From: a virus
Length of the DNA: 64,000 bases
Virus record (IMG/VR): IMGVR_UViG_3300023174_000033
Coordinates: 1 to 64,000 of that record
Reading direction: 5' to 3' (one strand)
Below, piece after piece: positions 15,105 through 23,500 of this stretch. Positions within the stretch are counted from its first letter, which is position 1. Every line of letters begins with the position of its first letter. The position numbers and the translations under genes were made by a program. The notes beneath the pieces are model-generated. The model was not told where the DNA came from. It worked only from the letters and a program-made list of their open reading frames with translations, and made no database searches.

Positions 15105-15479
15105 ATGGAACACTTATGTGATTTTTTGGATTTTGTAGAACTTCTTGAAGAATCTAATGACCCAAAAGTAGGAACTGGTAAAAAACCTAAAGGTTCCAGT
15201 AGAAGACTTTACACAGATGAAAACCCGAATGATACAGTATCAGTTAAGTTCAGAACTAAAGAAGATGTTCAACAAACAATCAATAGCCAATCATTCAAAT
15301 CTAAATCACATAAAAGACAATCACAAATACTAAACCTTATTGAACAAAGGTTAAGAGTGGCTCATAAAAGAGCAAAAGATACAGATACAAAAGAAAGATT
15401 GAAAAGAGCTCACGATTATATAAAATCAAAATGTGAAGCATCTAAAAAGAAAACCCAAAGGTTAAAAGAAATTGGGTAA
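15105..15479 (+). CDS. Leader-tagged basic protein (DUF5872-like)
   Basis: A 124-residue basic protein. After an N-terminus with leader character (MEHLCDFLDFVELLEES) comes KVGTGKKPKGSSRRLYTDEN and NDTVSVKFRTKED, a pattern I associate with the DUF5872 phage family, then a Lys/Arg-rich helical end. Nucleic-acid binding is likely. The last ~35 bp of the gene are repeated at 16531-16570. Confidence 0.65.
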   Translation: MEHLCDFLDFVELLEESNDPKVGTGKKPKGSSRRLYTDENPNDTVSVKFRTKEDVQQTINSQSFKSKSHKRQSQILNLIEQRLRVAHKRAKDTDTKERLKRAHDYIKSKCEASKKKTQRLKEIG

Positions 15480-15480
15480 G
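15439..15480 (+). repeat. Direct repeat flanking prs, copy 1
   Basis: CATCTAAAAAGAAAACCCAA... runs over the 3' end of the DUF5872-like gene. It matches 16531-16570 over about 32 nt with one mismatch, then a 4-nt gap. Confidence 0.8.
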
Positions 15481-15490
15481 TTTTATCGGG

Positions 15491-15553
15491 GTAAATAAAC
15501 AATTGTCTGAGCATAAAGTAAAATTACATAACCAATCCCTTGAATCAAAATAA
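15491..15553 (+). pseudogene. Remnant of the 3' end of the gene at 8997
   Basis: In frame this reads NKQLSEHKVKLHNQSLESK and stop, against NKQIAEHIVKVHNQSLESK in the gene at 8997-9221. About 20 codons are conserved and no start is present. It shows that pieces from the 9 kb region were copied here. Confidence 0.75.
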
Positions 15554-15561
15554 CTAATTAT

Positions 15562-16518
15562 ATGAAAATATTCACCGGTTCAAATAACAATCAATTAAGT
15601 CAAAAAATATCAAATAGCTTACAATCTATTTCAAATGGGTATTATACTGACTCATTCGATAGTCTTAAAATAGAGAAGTTTTCAGATGGTGAAATACTTC
15701 CACTCTTTACCGAATCTGTTAGAAATCAAGATGTTTATTTTATACAAAGTTTAGTAAGCAGTGATGCAATAATGGAAACCTTACTCGTATCAGATGCCGC
15801 TAAAAGAGCAGGTTGCTTATCTTTTAATCTAATATCACCTTATATGGGATACTCAAGACAAGATAAAACAGATCACCTAAGATCTTCTATTGGCTCTAAA
15901 GTTATCGCTGATATATTTGAAAAAATAGGAGTTAATAATTTATTCACTATCGACCTACACGCATCCTCTATTCAAGGATTCTATAACATACCAGTTATAC
16001 ATTTAAATGGTAATAAAATATTTATTGATTACTTAAAAGATCTAAACATTGATGATATTTGCATCGTAGCACCAGATCAAGGTGCGGTTAAAAGAGCCTC
16101 GGATTACTGTAAAGCTTTCCCAGATTCTACATTCGCAATGATTAATAAAAAAAGAACTAAACCAAATGAAGTTCATTCAATGGAGCTAGTTGGTGATGTT
16201 AAAGATAAAAACGTTGTTATCGTTGATGATATAGCAGATACCCTTGGAACTTTGAAAAAAGCATCAGAACTTGTTAAATCACACGGGGCCAAATCAGTTA
16301 GAGCAATTTGTACTCACGGAATCCTTTCCTCAAGTGCTATCAAAAATCTTGAAGAATCCCCTTTAATAGAATTATTGGTTTCAGATAGTATAGAATCTGT
16401 TATTGATAAAGCAACTTGGAGTAATAAGTTAAGAGTCGTAACTTGCGCTGATATCCTATCCAAAACAGTTATAGCAGTCCACCATAAGAAAAGTGTACAC
16501 GAAATAAACATAATCTAA
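15562..16518 (+). CDS. prs: Ribose-phosphate pyrophosphokinase
   Basis: A 318-residue enzyme that makes PRPP from ribose 5-phosphate and ATP, feeding nucleotide and NAD synthesis. Visible motifs are FSDGE (residues 41-45), YMGYSRQDK, DLHASSIQGF (near 133-142), PDQGAVKRA and the PRPP-binding loop VIVDDIADTLGT (near 220-231). The length equals that of bacterial Prs. The flexible loop and allosteric residues are somewhat diverged, so feedback control may be weakened; this is inference. Short direct repeats lie on both sides. Confidence 0.93.
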   Translation: MKIFTGSNNNQLSQKISNSLQSISNGYYTDSFDSLKIEKFSDGEILPLFTESVRNQDVYFIQSLVSSDAIMETLLVSDAAKRAGCLSFNLISPYMGYSRQDKTDHLRSSIGSKVIADIFEKIGVNNLFTIDLHASSIQGFYNIPVIHLNGNKIFIDYLKDLNIDDICIVAPDQGAVKRASDYCKAFPDSTFAMINKKRTKPNEVHSMELVGDVKDKNVVIVDDIADTLGTLKKASELVKSHGAKSVRAICTHGILSSSAIKNLEESPLIELLVSDSIESVIDKATWSNKLRVVTCADILSKTVIAVHHKKSVHEINII

Positions 16519-16530
16519 TCATTAATCTTT

Positions 16531-16570
16531 CATCTAAAAAGAAAACCCAAAGATTAAAAGAAGGTAAGTA
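16531..16570 (+). repeat. Direct repeat flanking prs, copy 2
   Basis: A detached copy of the 3' end of the gene at 15105, lying 12 nt after the prs stop. Together with copy 1 it brackets the remnant at 15491 and prs. Confidence 0.8.
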
Positions 16571-16573
16571 ATT

Positions 16574-17278
16574 TTAAAATAGTTTTTCCTTGTAAGACTT
16601 ATGACATTGTAATTCTAACCCATTAGAGATACGTCTTACAGTTGCAATGTGCTTACCCCCATCAAAAAAATGATAAAACATTAAACCAATATCTCTAATA
16701 CAAGGATACAATCTGAATAACTCTAAAAACTTCTCATAATCTATTTCTTTAGACTCAGAATCCAATTCCCTTAAAGGTGATTTAAGTAAACTCAACATCT
16801 CCTCATTATCATTGTAAGGAGTTGTCTTTTCAGCCCACTCTTCAAACCCATCCCATCCATCTATAATACAATATAAAGTAACCATTGCAATAGATTCACT
16901 TTCAACCCTTGTTGGAAATACTACAGGAACATTTACCTGTATAACAAAATAATCATCATTATAAAAATTAATACGAAAATCAGGCTCTATTCCAACTTCA
17001 GTCTTATAATATAATGTAAGTACATTTGGCACTAGTTTTGAAGAAACACCATTAAACTCAATACCAGTAACTTCTGGTTTTAAGTAACCATTTAAAATCT
17101 TTAATATCCTTTGCTTATCACCTTCAGTTATTTTGTGTCTACCTTTTATTTCTTGTAAATCATCCATCATATAATCATACTCATCCTCATCTAAATCCAT
17201 ATAGGTTTTATTCTGCCTATTGAATATATCCCATAGTTCAGATTCGTTTAATTGATTAAATGATTTTAAGTGTTTCAT
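16574..17278 (-). CDS. Leader-tagged protein, unknown function
   Basis: A 234-residue acidic protein beginning MKHLKSFNQLNESE; LNE at 10-12 would fit the processing consensus. The middle is beta-rich and the C-terminal part contains FYHFFDGGKHIATV. No family recognised. It begins 1 nt after the gene at 17280-17969 in the minus-strand direction, so the two form an operon. Confidence 0.7.
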   Translation of the reverse strand: MKHLKSFNQLNESELWDIFNRQNKTYMDLDEDEYDYMMDDLQEIKGRHKITEGDKQRILKILNGYLKPEVTGIEFNGVSSKLVPNVLTLYYKTEVGIEPDFRINFYNDDYFVIQVNVPVVFPTRVESESIAMVTLYCIIDGWDGFEEWAEKTTPYNDNEEMLSLLKSPLRELDSESKEIDYEKFLELFRLYPCIRDIGLMFYHFFDGGKHIATVRRISNGLELQCHKSYKEKLF

Positions 17279-17279
17279 A

Positions 17280-17969
17280 TTATTTATTATTCATATCCCA
17301 TTTATCCAAAACCTTTAAAGCTTCTTCTCTGGGTAAATCCCCTACCTCCTTACCATGTTCCTTGTAAAACTTAGCCTTCATTTGATTGTCCATTCCACGC
17401 TCGATAAAATGTTCATCCTTTAAGATTGGTTCAGACTTATAAGCTTTTGGTTCCTTTTTAATCTTCTTATGTAAACAAGGCGATTCAGTCCAAACGTGTA
17501 ATGTAACACCTTCTTCCTTAGACATCTGAATCAATTCTTCATAAGACAAGGATCCAACCATACCACTATCAATTAACTGCTGTTGATACTCAACTATTGG
17601 TAGATAATCCCAATTCTTAAAGAAAAGTTGCCCAAGTCCACCACTGCCTATTTGTTTTGTAAACCCAAATCTAGCACCTTCTTGTGGTATTATCTCAAAT
17701 GCATTTCCAAACTTATCATAATTATTATCAGCCGGTCTGAAAAACATATGTACAGATTTAGTAGGGTCTTGTATTCCAAACTTAGTTGACCAGTTAGTCA
17801 TGAATTTTCTATAATTTTCATCATACCACATATCCCCTAAATGAACCTTTCTTTGACTAGGGTCATCTATGTATTCATCCTTATCTGCCCTTGAACCTCT
17901 TATCAAGGTTTTGTTGAATACATCTGGGAAATTAGATTGGAAGTTTTCGAATAGTTTAATATGTTTCAT
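17280..17969 (-). CDS. Leader-tagged protein with duplicated C-terminal module
   Basis: A 229-residue protein beginning MKHIKLFENF. The segment KTLIRGSRADKDEY near residue 20, followed by a beta-rich region, is faintly like ADP-ribosyltransferase openings (xRGS), but the rest is not convincing. The last ~55 residues repeat the C-terminus of the gene at 8276-8944 (YKSEPILKDEHF ... LPREEALKVLDKW). Confidence 0.7.
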   Translation of the reverse strand: MKHIKLFENFQSNFPDVFNKTLIRGSRADKDEYIDDPSQRKVHLGDMWYDENYRKFMTNWSTKFGIQDPTKSVHMFFRPADNNYDKFGNAFEIIPQEGARFGFTKQIGSGGLGQLFFKNWDYLPIVEYQQQLIDSGMVGSLSYEELIQMSKEEGVTLHVWTESPCLHKKIKKEPKAYKSEPILKDEHFIERGMDNQMKAKFYKEHGKEVGDLPREEALKVLDKWDMNNK

Positions 17970-18018
17970 GATATTATATATATTCGCATCCTTTAATGAA
18001 TTCTTTTTATATAATTAT

Positions 18019-18591
18019 TCACTCATATAACCCTAAACCCATATACTTATGAAATGAGATAGAATATCTTTCTTCAGTTATCGTTTCATCTTGTTCTACA
18101 TCATGAGTAAATTCTGATTGGAATTCCCCACCCATATGAACCATTTCACCCATCACTAAAGGTATATCTTTTACTTTAATATCTGTGGTTTTATCAAAGA
18201 CTCTAAAGTTTCTCAACCCACCATAAGATATTAATAAGACGCCATTTAGTGGGTGGTTTTGACTATCAGAATGTTTTTCAATATATTGTGAACCATCTTT
18301 ATAATAGTTTATTATTATACCATTATAATCTGAATTAAACCTAACATTAATAAAATCAAGGATTTCTTTTAAAGCGGGTGTTAACTTTTGGGATTTGCAC
18401 ACCCTAAACTTCCCATACATATAATCTTCTGTAATAACATCAGAAAAGAAGCTAACCTTTCTGGTTGTAACATCTTCTAACTTATCTTTACACTCTTCTA
18501 TACACCTATCAAGTAAGTCAGTATTATTAACGGCATAGATGTTTAAAAAAGATGAATTGGTTTTAATCACTTCACTTTTCAACTGTATCAT
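18019..18591 (-). CDS. AlkB-like 2-oxoglutarate/Fe(II) dioxygenase
   Basis: A 190-residue protein matching AlkB. NYYKDGSQYIEKHSD holds H107 and D109, the distal histidine is H163 (EFTHDV), and R175 (ERYSISFH) would bind 2-oxoglutarate. AlkB enzymes remove alkyl groups from DNA or RNA bases, so it may repair phage DNA or modify RNA. It has no leader, unlike its neighbours, which suggests synthesis and action inside the infected cell. Confidence 0.85.
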   Translation of the reverse strand: MIQLKSEVIKTNSSFLNIYAVNNTDLLDRCIEECKDKLEDVTTRKVSFFSDVITEDYMYGKFRVCKSQKLTPALKEILDFINVRFNSDYNGIIINYYKDGSQYIEKHSDSQNHPLNGVLLISYGGLRNFRVFDKTTDIKVKDIPLVMGEMVHMGGEFQSEFTHDVEQDETITEERYSISFHKYMGLGLYE

Positions 18592-18633
18592 ATATTATAT
18601 ATGATTTTAGTTAAGAAATGTCTGATTTAAAGT

Positions 18634-19236
18634 TTATTTTTTTCTGAAATCATCACTCCTTGAATAATAAGTTAATCCAGAGTTATCATGCCTAACATAA
18701 CCATAAAATGATAAGATTATACTAAATAAACCCCATACAACAAAACCCAATATCATGCCCAAAAAAGCTGTAACCTTAAAATCAAGAACCATAGTTGTTG
18801 AGAATAAACTTGTTAATAAATTTATTATTACCGCATTTGGAATACCACCAGTAAATAAGTTTATTTTACCATACTGCTTCAAACTATACATAATTTTCAC
18901 AGCTAAACTCTCACCATCCTTTAATTCATCTATATAGTATAATTTTTCATTTTTCATTTCTATACCTAAAATGCTAGACATCTTCATAAAGTTCTCCTTG
19001 GTTGGCTTTACTTCTGTTGTACCAAAATTCTCTTTTAGAAAATCTCTTATATTCTGAACCTCTTCTTCTGGTAACTCTAACTTACTTCCAAACTTAGATA
19101 CCATACTACTAATCATAGATTTACTTGATGAAAGTAAATCGCTTAATACTTCACCAGAATGTTTTACTACATCGGTTGGTAAAAATCCCATTTCAACCTC
19201 CTCGTTGAATTTTTTATAATTTGATAAGTGTTTCAT
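18634..19236 (-). CDS. Leader-tagged membrane protein, paralog 1
   Basis: About 200 residues from the ATG at 19236 (MKHLSNYKKFNEEVEMG); an upstream in-frame ATG at 19257 would place the leader inside. It has a helical N-terminal half and two or three hydrophobic segments near the C-terminus (AVIINLLTSLFS; FLGMILGFVVWGLFSIIL). It is a paralog of 32775-33410, sharing KFNEEVEMGxLPxDVVKHxG and FGTxxxxxxKENxMK. A head-packaged protein that inserts into the host membrane is one possibility. Confidence 0.7.
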   Translation of the reverse strand: MKHLSNYKKFNEEVEMGFLPTDVVKHSGEVLSDLLSSSKSMISSMVSKFGSKLELPEEEVQNIRDFLKENFGTTEVKPTKENFMKMSSILGIEMKNEKLYYIDELKDGESLAVKIMYSLKQYGKINLFTGGIPNAVIINLLTSLFSTTMVLDFKVTAFLGMILGFVVWGLFSIILSFYGYVRHDNSGLTYYSRSDDFRKK

Positions 19237-19279
19237 AGAAGTAATTTTTTTTAACACTTTATATATTATTTTTTAAACC

Positions 19280-20005
19280 CTAAATATATTTAATAATCCC
19301 TAACCACCCCAATAACCTAATAATAGGATAAGTAGGGTCAAATTCAAACCATTTAACCCCAAAATTAGCCCTATTAGGTAGTTTGTGGTGGTTATTTTGA
19401 TATAACTCACCCATCATTAGAACATCAATAGCTAAAGAGTTCCTACTCTTATCATTATTGTCAAAGTTCTGATATCCATACATATGTCCAGACCAATTAA
19501 CTATAGCTCCATGTACCGGACCCATTAAGAAATGTATAGGTAATAATAAAAACAAATACCACATATCAGTTGGTACAAAACCCATATAAACCACTGTGTA
19601 AAATGTCCCCCACAAAACCCTACTGATCCAAGTATCTCCAATCCTTTCTATTAAGTTCCAAGAAGGTAAGTCTTTAGTTAGACTCCTATCTACTTCTTTA
19701 CCGTTTAATATACTATGATAAATATCCTTGGTCTTCCACATCATAGAAAATACATTACTTGATTCATGTGGTGTATGTGGATCCCTATCAGTATCCGAAT
19801 ACTTATGATGCATTCTATGTAGGACACCATAAGCCCTTGGACTTAAGTAAGATGAGCCTTGGGTTATATAGGTAAATATGTAAAAGAACTTCTCCCAGAA
19901 CTTATTCATTTTAAACATACCATGTGCGCCATAACGATGTAAGAAAAAGGTTTGGGAGAATAGGGATAGATACCAGTGGAGGATAAAGAATAAAATTATA
20001 ATCAT
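19280..20005 (-). CDS. Fatty-acid (acyl-CoA) desaturase
   Basis: A 241-residue integral membrane enzyme. The three histidine boxes for the di-iron centre are present: HRYGAH (23-28), HRMHH (63-67) and NNHHK (204-208), with extra His residues at 165 and 174. Hydrophobic stretches between the boxes fit the stearoyl-CoA desaturase fold. It would introduce a double bond into acyl chains and change membrane fluidity. It is shorter than many bacterial relatives, mainly at the ends. An acyl-CoA thioesterase gene is at 60597. Confidence 0.9.
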   Translation of the reverse strand: MIIILFFILHWYLSLFSQTFFLHRYGAHGMFKMNKFWEKFFYIFTYITQGSSYLSPRAYGVLHRMHHKYSDTDRDPHTPHESSNVFSMMWKTKDIYHSILNGKEVDRSLTKDLPSWNLIERIGDTWISRVLWGTFYTVVYMGFVPTDMWYLFLLLPIHFLMGPVHGAIVNWSGHMYGYQNFDNNDKSRNSLAIDVLMMGELYQNNHHKLPNRANFGVKWFEFDPTYPIIRLLGWLGIIKYI

Positions 20006-20100
20006 AATCTTATATAATTATTGATACAACCTACCTTTTGACTATTTTTATTATTGTAAAGGTGGAAACAAAATTTGATTTAAGAATATAATTAACCTAT

Positions 20101-20661
20101 ATGGCAAACGATTGTTGGAATAAGGTAGTTATCACAGGAAGTGATGAAACCTTGGAAAAAATTAAAACCCGTTTTACTAGTTCGGAAAATGGTGTGTTCA
20201 CAATGAATAATTACCAAACCCTCTTTGATTCAGACGTATCTGATATGAGTGAGGATGATTTTGGTTCTAAACGATTTTCTCCTTCCGTTGAAATAGATGA
20301 TAAAAAATTGTATATCTCTGGCGATTCTGCTTGGTCTCCTATGACTGGATTATTTGAAAGAATCTGTGTTGAATATGGAGTTGAAGCCACTCTTGAATAT
20401 GATGAAATGGGCTACAACTTCGCCGGTAAAATTTCTTGGGATACAAATGGTGTTGAGAAAGAAAACATTGAATGGACTTATTGGGAAAAACAATACCTTT
20501 ACGATCAAGAAAATTTCTGGGAAGAAATGGAATGGAGATATGAGGAATATGATACATTTGATGAACTAGTTGAAAACTTTGAATTGGATAAATGGGAAAA
20601 TCCCCAAATCCTTGATTTGGATAAACTAAAAGAACAATACGAATCTGTTAATGACCTATAA
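20101..20661 (+). CDS. YubB/DUF1281-like protein
   Basis: A 186-residue acidic protein. The opening MANDCWNKVVITGSDE, the middle WSPMTGLFERICVEYGVEA and the Trp/Glu-rich end resemble DUF1281/YubB ferredoxin-like fold proteins of plasmids and phages (MANWCxNxLxIxG). The function of that family is not known to me. A bidirectional terminator follows directly. Confidence 0.65.
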   Translation: MANDCWNKVVITGSDETLEKIKTRFTSSENGVFTMNNYQTLFDSDVSDMSEDDFGSKRFSPSVEIDDKKLYISGDSAWSPMTGLFERICVEYGVEATLEYDEMGYNFAGKISWDTNGVEKENIEWTYWEKQYLYDQENFWEEMEWRYEEYDTFDELVENFELDKWENPQILDLDKLKEQYESVNDL

Positions 20662-20665
20662 AAAC

Positions 20666-20690
20666 AAAACCCATCCTCAAGATGGGTTTT
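20666..20690. terminator. Bidirectional terminator
   Basis: AAAACCCATC and GATGGGTTTT form a perfect 10-bp stem with a 5-base loop, A-run on one side and T-run on the other. It serves the convergent genes at 20101 and 20677. Confidence 0.85.
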
Positions 20691-20973
20691 TGAATAAATG
20701 AGGATTGAGTGGTTTACAACAATTCTTTATCAAACCTACAAGTCTTTCAACTACCTCAAAATCTAAATCAGTAACCTTACCCTCTGAATGTGTTGAGATT
20801 TTTATCCTCACTGTTTTACCTTCTAAACAAAAATAATCTGGATGATGATCTAATTCATTGAATACATCACAAGACTTTTTAATGAATTCCATAGCCTCAT
20901 AAATATCCTTGAAGTTGAAACTTTCCTCTAAAACAAGTCCATCTTTATCAAAAAATTCTTTCAAATATTTCAT
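20677..20973 (-). CDS. Pterin-4a-carbinolamine dehydratase with leader
   Basis: About 98 residues from MKYLKEFF at 20973. The PCD/DCoH signature is intact: ELDHHPDYF, then VRIKISTHSEGKVTDLD, including the paired histidines and the TH. PCDs dehydrate 4a-hydroxy-tetrahydropterin and so recycle pterin cofactors; in bacteria they accompany aromatic amino acid hydroxylases. No hydroxylase gene is in the window. The leader replaces the usual N-terminal helix region. LEE at residues 15-17 could be a processing site. Confidence 0.85.
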   Translation of the reverse strand: MKYLKEFFDKDGLVLEESFNFKDIYEAMEFIKKSCDVFNELDHHPDYFCLEGKTVRIKISTHSEGKVTDLDFEVVERLVGLIKNCCKPLNPHLFKNPS

Positions 20974-21085
20974 AATCCTACCAATCATTTATTGAATAGT
21001 TTTCAAACTTTTTTAAATATATGATTAAGTATATATTTCATTTAAGAAATAATTAATATATAGATTTATAAAATTTTTTATAATC

Positions 21086-22237
21086 ATGATATATTTAAAA
21101 ACATTCAAAAATATACAAAAGCTTAATGAAGCCGAAACACCTACAACAGAAAAAGAGATTGGTGTAAAAACAAAACCGGAAAAGGGACCAGATGTTCCAG
21201 TGACTAGACAAGATATTGAAAAAGTTGGTAAAATGTTAGATGCGGATTATGATTCCTTCATAAAAGCATTAACTGGAGTATCAGGAATTCCATCATCTGA
21301 AACAGTAGCTGAAATTGACCCAAAAGTAAAAGCTGTTTTGAATATGGGACGTAGAGATAAAAATCTACAAGATGAAATTATTAAGTATAGCACACCACAA
21401 TTGAATGTTAAAGATCTTAAACCAACTCAATCACAAATCGGACTAGCAGATTCAATTGGGTTTATAGCTTTCAAAGATCCAAATGGTGCTAAAAGTTCTC
21501 TTTCAGGCGCATCCAACTTCGGTGGTGGTGCAATTTTAACTGCCGATAATAAATATATCCTAGACGGACATCATAGATGGAGTCAAGTATTTATGATAAA
21601 TCCTGATGCTACAATTCCTTGTGTGAATATTAATCTTAATGTTAGTAGTGGTGAAGAAGCACTGAAAGTTATTCAATTGGCAATCGCAGCTACTTATGGA
21701 GATCCAGATAAACCTGGCTCCTTATTTATGAAACCAGCAAGTGCAGTCACTGATTTATTTGACGATAGTATTACTGGACAAAAAGGTGAAAAAATACCTG
21801 AACTACTCAAAAGAATATTTAAAGGAGATCCCAAAGTTGTAAAAATGCCAAAGGGTGGAAATTTAGACAATGTTTCAATTTTTATGGATATATTGAAAGA
21901 AGCTTGGGATACAGATGATGATGGTGTTGTTGAAAAGTTAGCCAAACACGCAACGATGATTAAATCCTATAGACCAGAAAATGCACCAGCAAGGGCTATT
22001 ATGCCACAACCATCTGATACCGCTGATAAGTTGGGTAAACCAACCGATGATGGTCCGGGTAAAATGCCAGCTGCTGTTATTAATAAATTAACATCTGGTT
22101 CTTTGAATTTTAAGCAACCACTTACACCAGAAGATAGTACAAGAACACGTCAACAACTTGGACTAAAACAAAAATATGGAACTAAAACAGATCAAAAAGT
22201 AGTTGATAATTTCAACACCTTTCTTAAAAGAAATTAA
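21086..22237 (+). CDS. Leader-tagged ParB-like domain protein
   Basis: A 383-residue protein beginning MIYLKTFKNIQKLNEAE, with LNE as a possible processing site. A ParB-like core lies at about 117-185 (ILTADNKYILDGHHRWSQ, G-H-H-R motif at 161-164). A charged helical C-terminal region follows. ParB-like folds may bind or cut DNA or hydrolyse nucleotides. If packaged, it could act on host or phage DNA at entry; that is inference. Confidence 0.7.
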   Translation: MIYLKTFKNIQKLNEAETPTTEKEIGVKTKPEKGPDVPVTRQDIEKVGKMLDADYDSFIKALTGVSGIPSSETVAEIDPKVKAVLNMGRRDKNLQDEIIKYSTPQLNVKDLKPTQSQIGLADSIGFIAFKDPNGAKSSLSGASNFGGGAILTADNKYILDGHHRWSQVFMINPDATIPCVNINLNVSSGEEALKVIQLAIAATYGDPDKPGSLFMKPASAVTDLFDDSITGQKGEKIPELLKRIFKGDPKVVKMPKGGNLDNVSIFMDILKEAWDTDDDGVVEKLAKHATMIKSYRPENAPARAIMPQPSDTADKLGKPTDDGPGKMPAAVINKLTSGSLNFKQPLTPEDSTRTRQQLGLKQKYGTKTDQKVVDNFNTFLKRN

Positions 22238-22241
22238 AATT

Positions 22242-22267
22242 AAAAACCCACTTTAAAGTGGGTTTTT
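22242..22267. terminator. Bidirectional terminator
   Basis: AAAAACCCACTTT and AAAGTGGGTTTTT form a 13-bp perfect inverted repeat between convergent genes, flanked by A and T runs. Confidence 0.85.
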
Positions 22268-22268
22268 T

Positions 22269-22949
22269 TTATTTTGAAAAATTTATAAACCCCTCAAATG
22301 TCATAACCTTTCTCTCGGTTACATTTGACAACATCGGAATCATTTTTTCCATCTCACCAATTGTTTCAACAGAATTCTTATGAAGGATTGCACTTCCACC
22401 AGCAGCAGTAAATACATTTACATACTTTGGTCTATCATCAATTAATAAACAACACTTATCCTTAACCACAGAAGCCTTATCAGTAGTTATAATAATCTTA
22501 TCAACCATATCACCAAAATTACTTTTAACCCAATCCTTTTTCTCTTGAACAGATGGATTACTTGGATCATTCTCATCACCAACTGGTGAAGAAAGAATAT
22601 TAGGTAATTGACCAGTTAACTCCTTAGCCTTCATAACCATTTCTTTAGCACCTTCCATTAAAGGTAAATTAGCATAAAAACCAGGCTTTGCAGCTATTGA
22701 AAATACTTTTGAAGTGTATTTATTGAAAGCCTTCTTTAATTCCTTTACAGGACTCTCTGGGTTTTTCTCTAACTCCGATTTGAACTTTGACTTGATATCA
22801 TCATCAACCAACCCTTTATAATCTTGAAACTTTGCTTCAATCAAATCATCCAATATCTTCCTTAAATCAACTAATTCTTTATTCTGCATTAACCCACCTT
22901 GCATATCGGCTAACACACCATCTAAATCAAAATAAACTATAACTTGCAT
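22269..22949 (-). CDS. HAD-family phosphatase, 5'(3')-nucleotidase-like
   Basis: About 226 residues from the ATG at 22949; the 14 residues before it in the longer frame are not needed. HAD motif I is DLDGVLAD at residues 8-15, the motif II region is ILSSP, and motif IV is LLIDDRPKYV. The layout resembles the 5'(3')-deoxyribonucleotidases of phages. It starts 1 nt after the 2H phosphoesterase stop. Its C-terminus (VMTFEGFINFSK) resembles the N-terminal leader of other proteins but at the wrong end. Confidence 0.75.
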   Translation of the reverse strand: MQVIVYFDLDGVLADMQGGLMQNKELVDLRKILDDLIEAKFQDYKGLVDDDIKSKFKSELEKNPESPVKELKKAFNKYTSKVFSIAAKPGFYANLPLMEGAKEMVMKAKELTGQLPNILSSPVGDENDPSNPSVQEKKDWVKSNFGDMVDKIIITTDKASVVKDKCCLLIDDRPKYVNVFTAAGGSAILHKNSVETIGEMEKMIPMLSNVTERKVMTFEGFINFSK

Positions 22950-22950
22950 C

Positions 22951-23460
22951 TTATTTAAAATCATTTTTAGTAATATCCCCAATTGAACCAAATGAATCAG
23001 CTACACCAGGCATTTTCTTGTTCTCTACATTATTAGCGATTGTCATATGAAAAAACCTTTCTGGTTCTGGATTATCAATTCCTAAACGAGAATAAATCTC
23101 ATCTACATACTTTTTCAATTCTTCTTGATTTAATACCGCAACAACAAAACTCTTTTTTGAAGCTTCTGGCCTTTCAGCAATCGTCACATCACCCAATTCA
23201 ATCCTAGGTGGTTGAATATCCTTTGGTAAATCCGACTTTAAAACCCCCTTTATATCTTTACAAGACTTGATACTAGTTAATGTAATGTGCAATTTATCTT
23301 CTGGTAAAGCAAATAAATCACTGATGTTAGCTTCCTCTAGTATCTTCAATGCAGCTTCTTTTATTGAATTATCAACTTTTAAAAGTAAAGCCGCTTCAAA
23401 TATCAAATCAGTACCCATGCCACTTGACTCAAATAATTTGAATGATTTTAAATGTCTCAT
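22951..23460 (-). CDS. 2H phosphoesterase / 2'-5' RNA ligase-like, leader-tagged
   Basis: A 169-residue protein beginning MRHLKSFKLFESS (LFE at 9-11). Two H-x-T motifs (HIT at 58-60, HMT at 138-140) define the 2H superfamily. Members cleave cyclic phosphates or 2'-5' linkages, and some viral ones remove 2'-5' or cyclic-nucleotide signals. A packaged 2H enzyme could blunt a cyclic-nucleotide immune signal early in infection; this is a hypothesis. It forms an operon with the HAD gene. Confidence 0.8.
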   Translation of the reverse strand: MRHLKSFKLFESSGMGTDLIFEAALLLKVDNSIKEAALKILEEANISDLFALPEDKLHITLTSIKSCKDIKGVLKSDLPKDIQPPRIELGDVTIAERPEASKKSFVVAVLNQEELKKYVDEIYSRLGIDNPEPERFFHMTIANNVENKKMPGVADSFGSIGDITKNDFK

Positions 23461-23500
23461 TTTTATAATTAGTTTTATTTATATATATATAATATAGACT

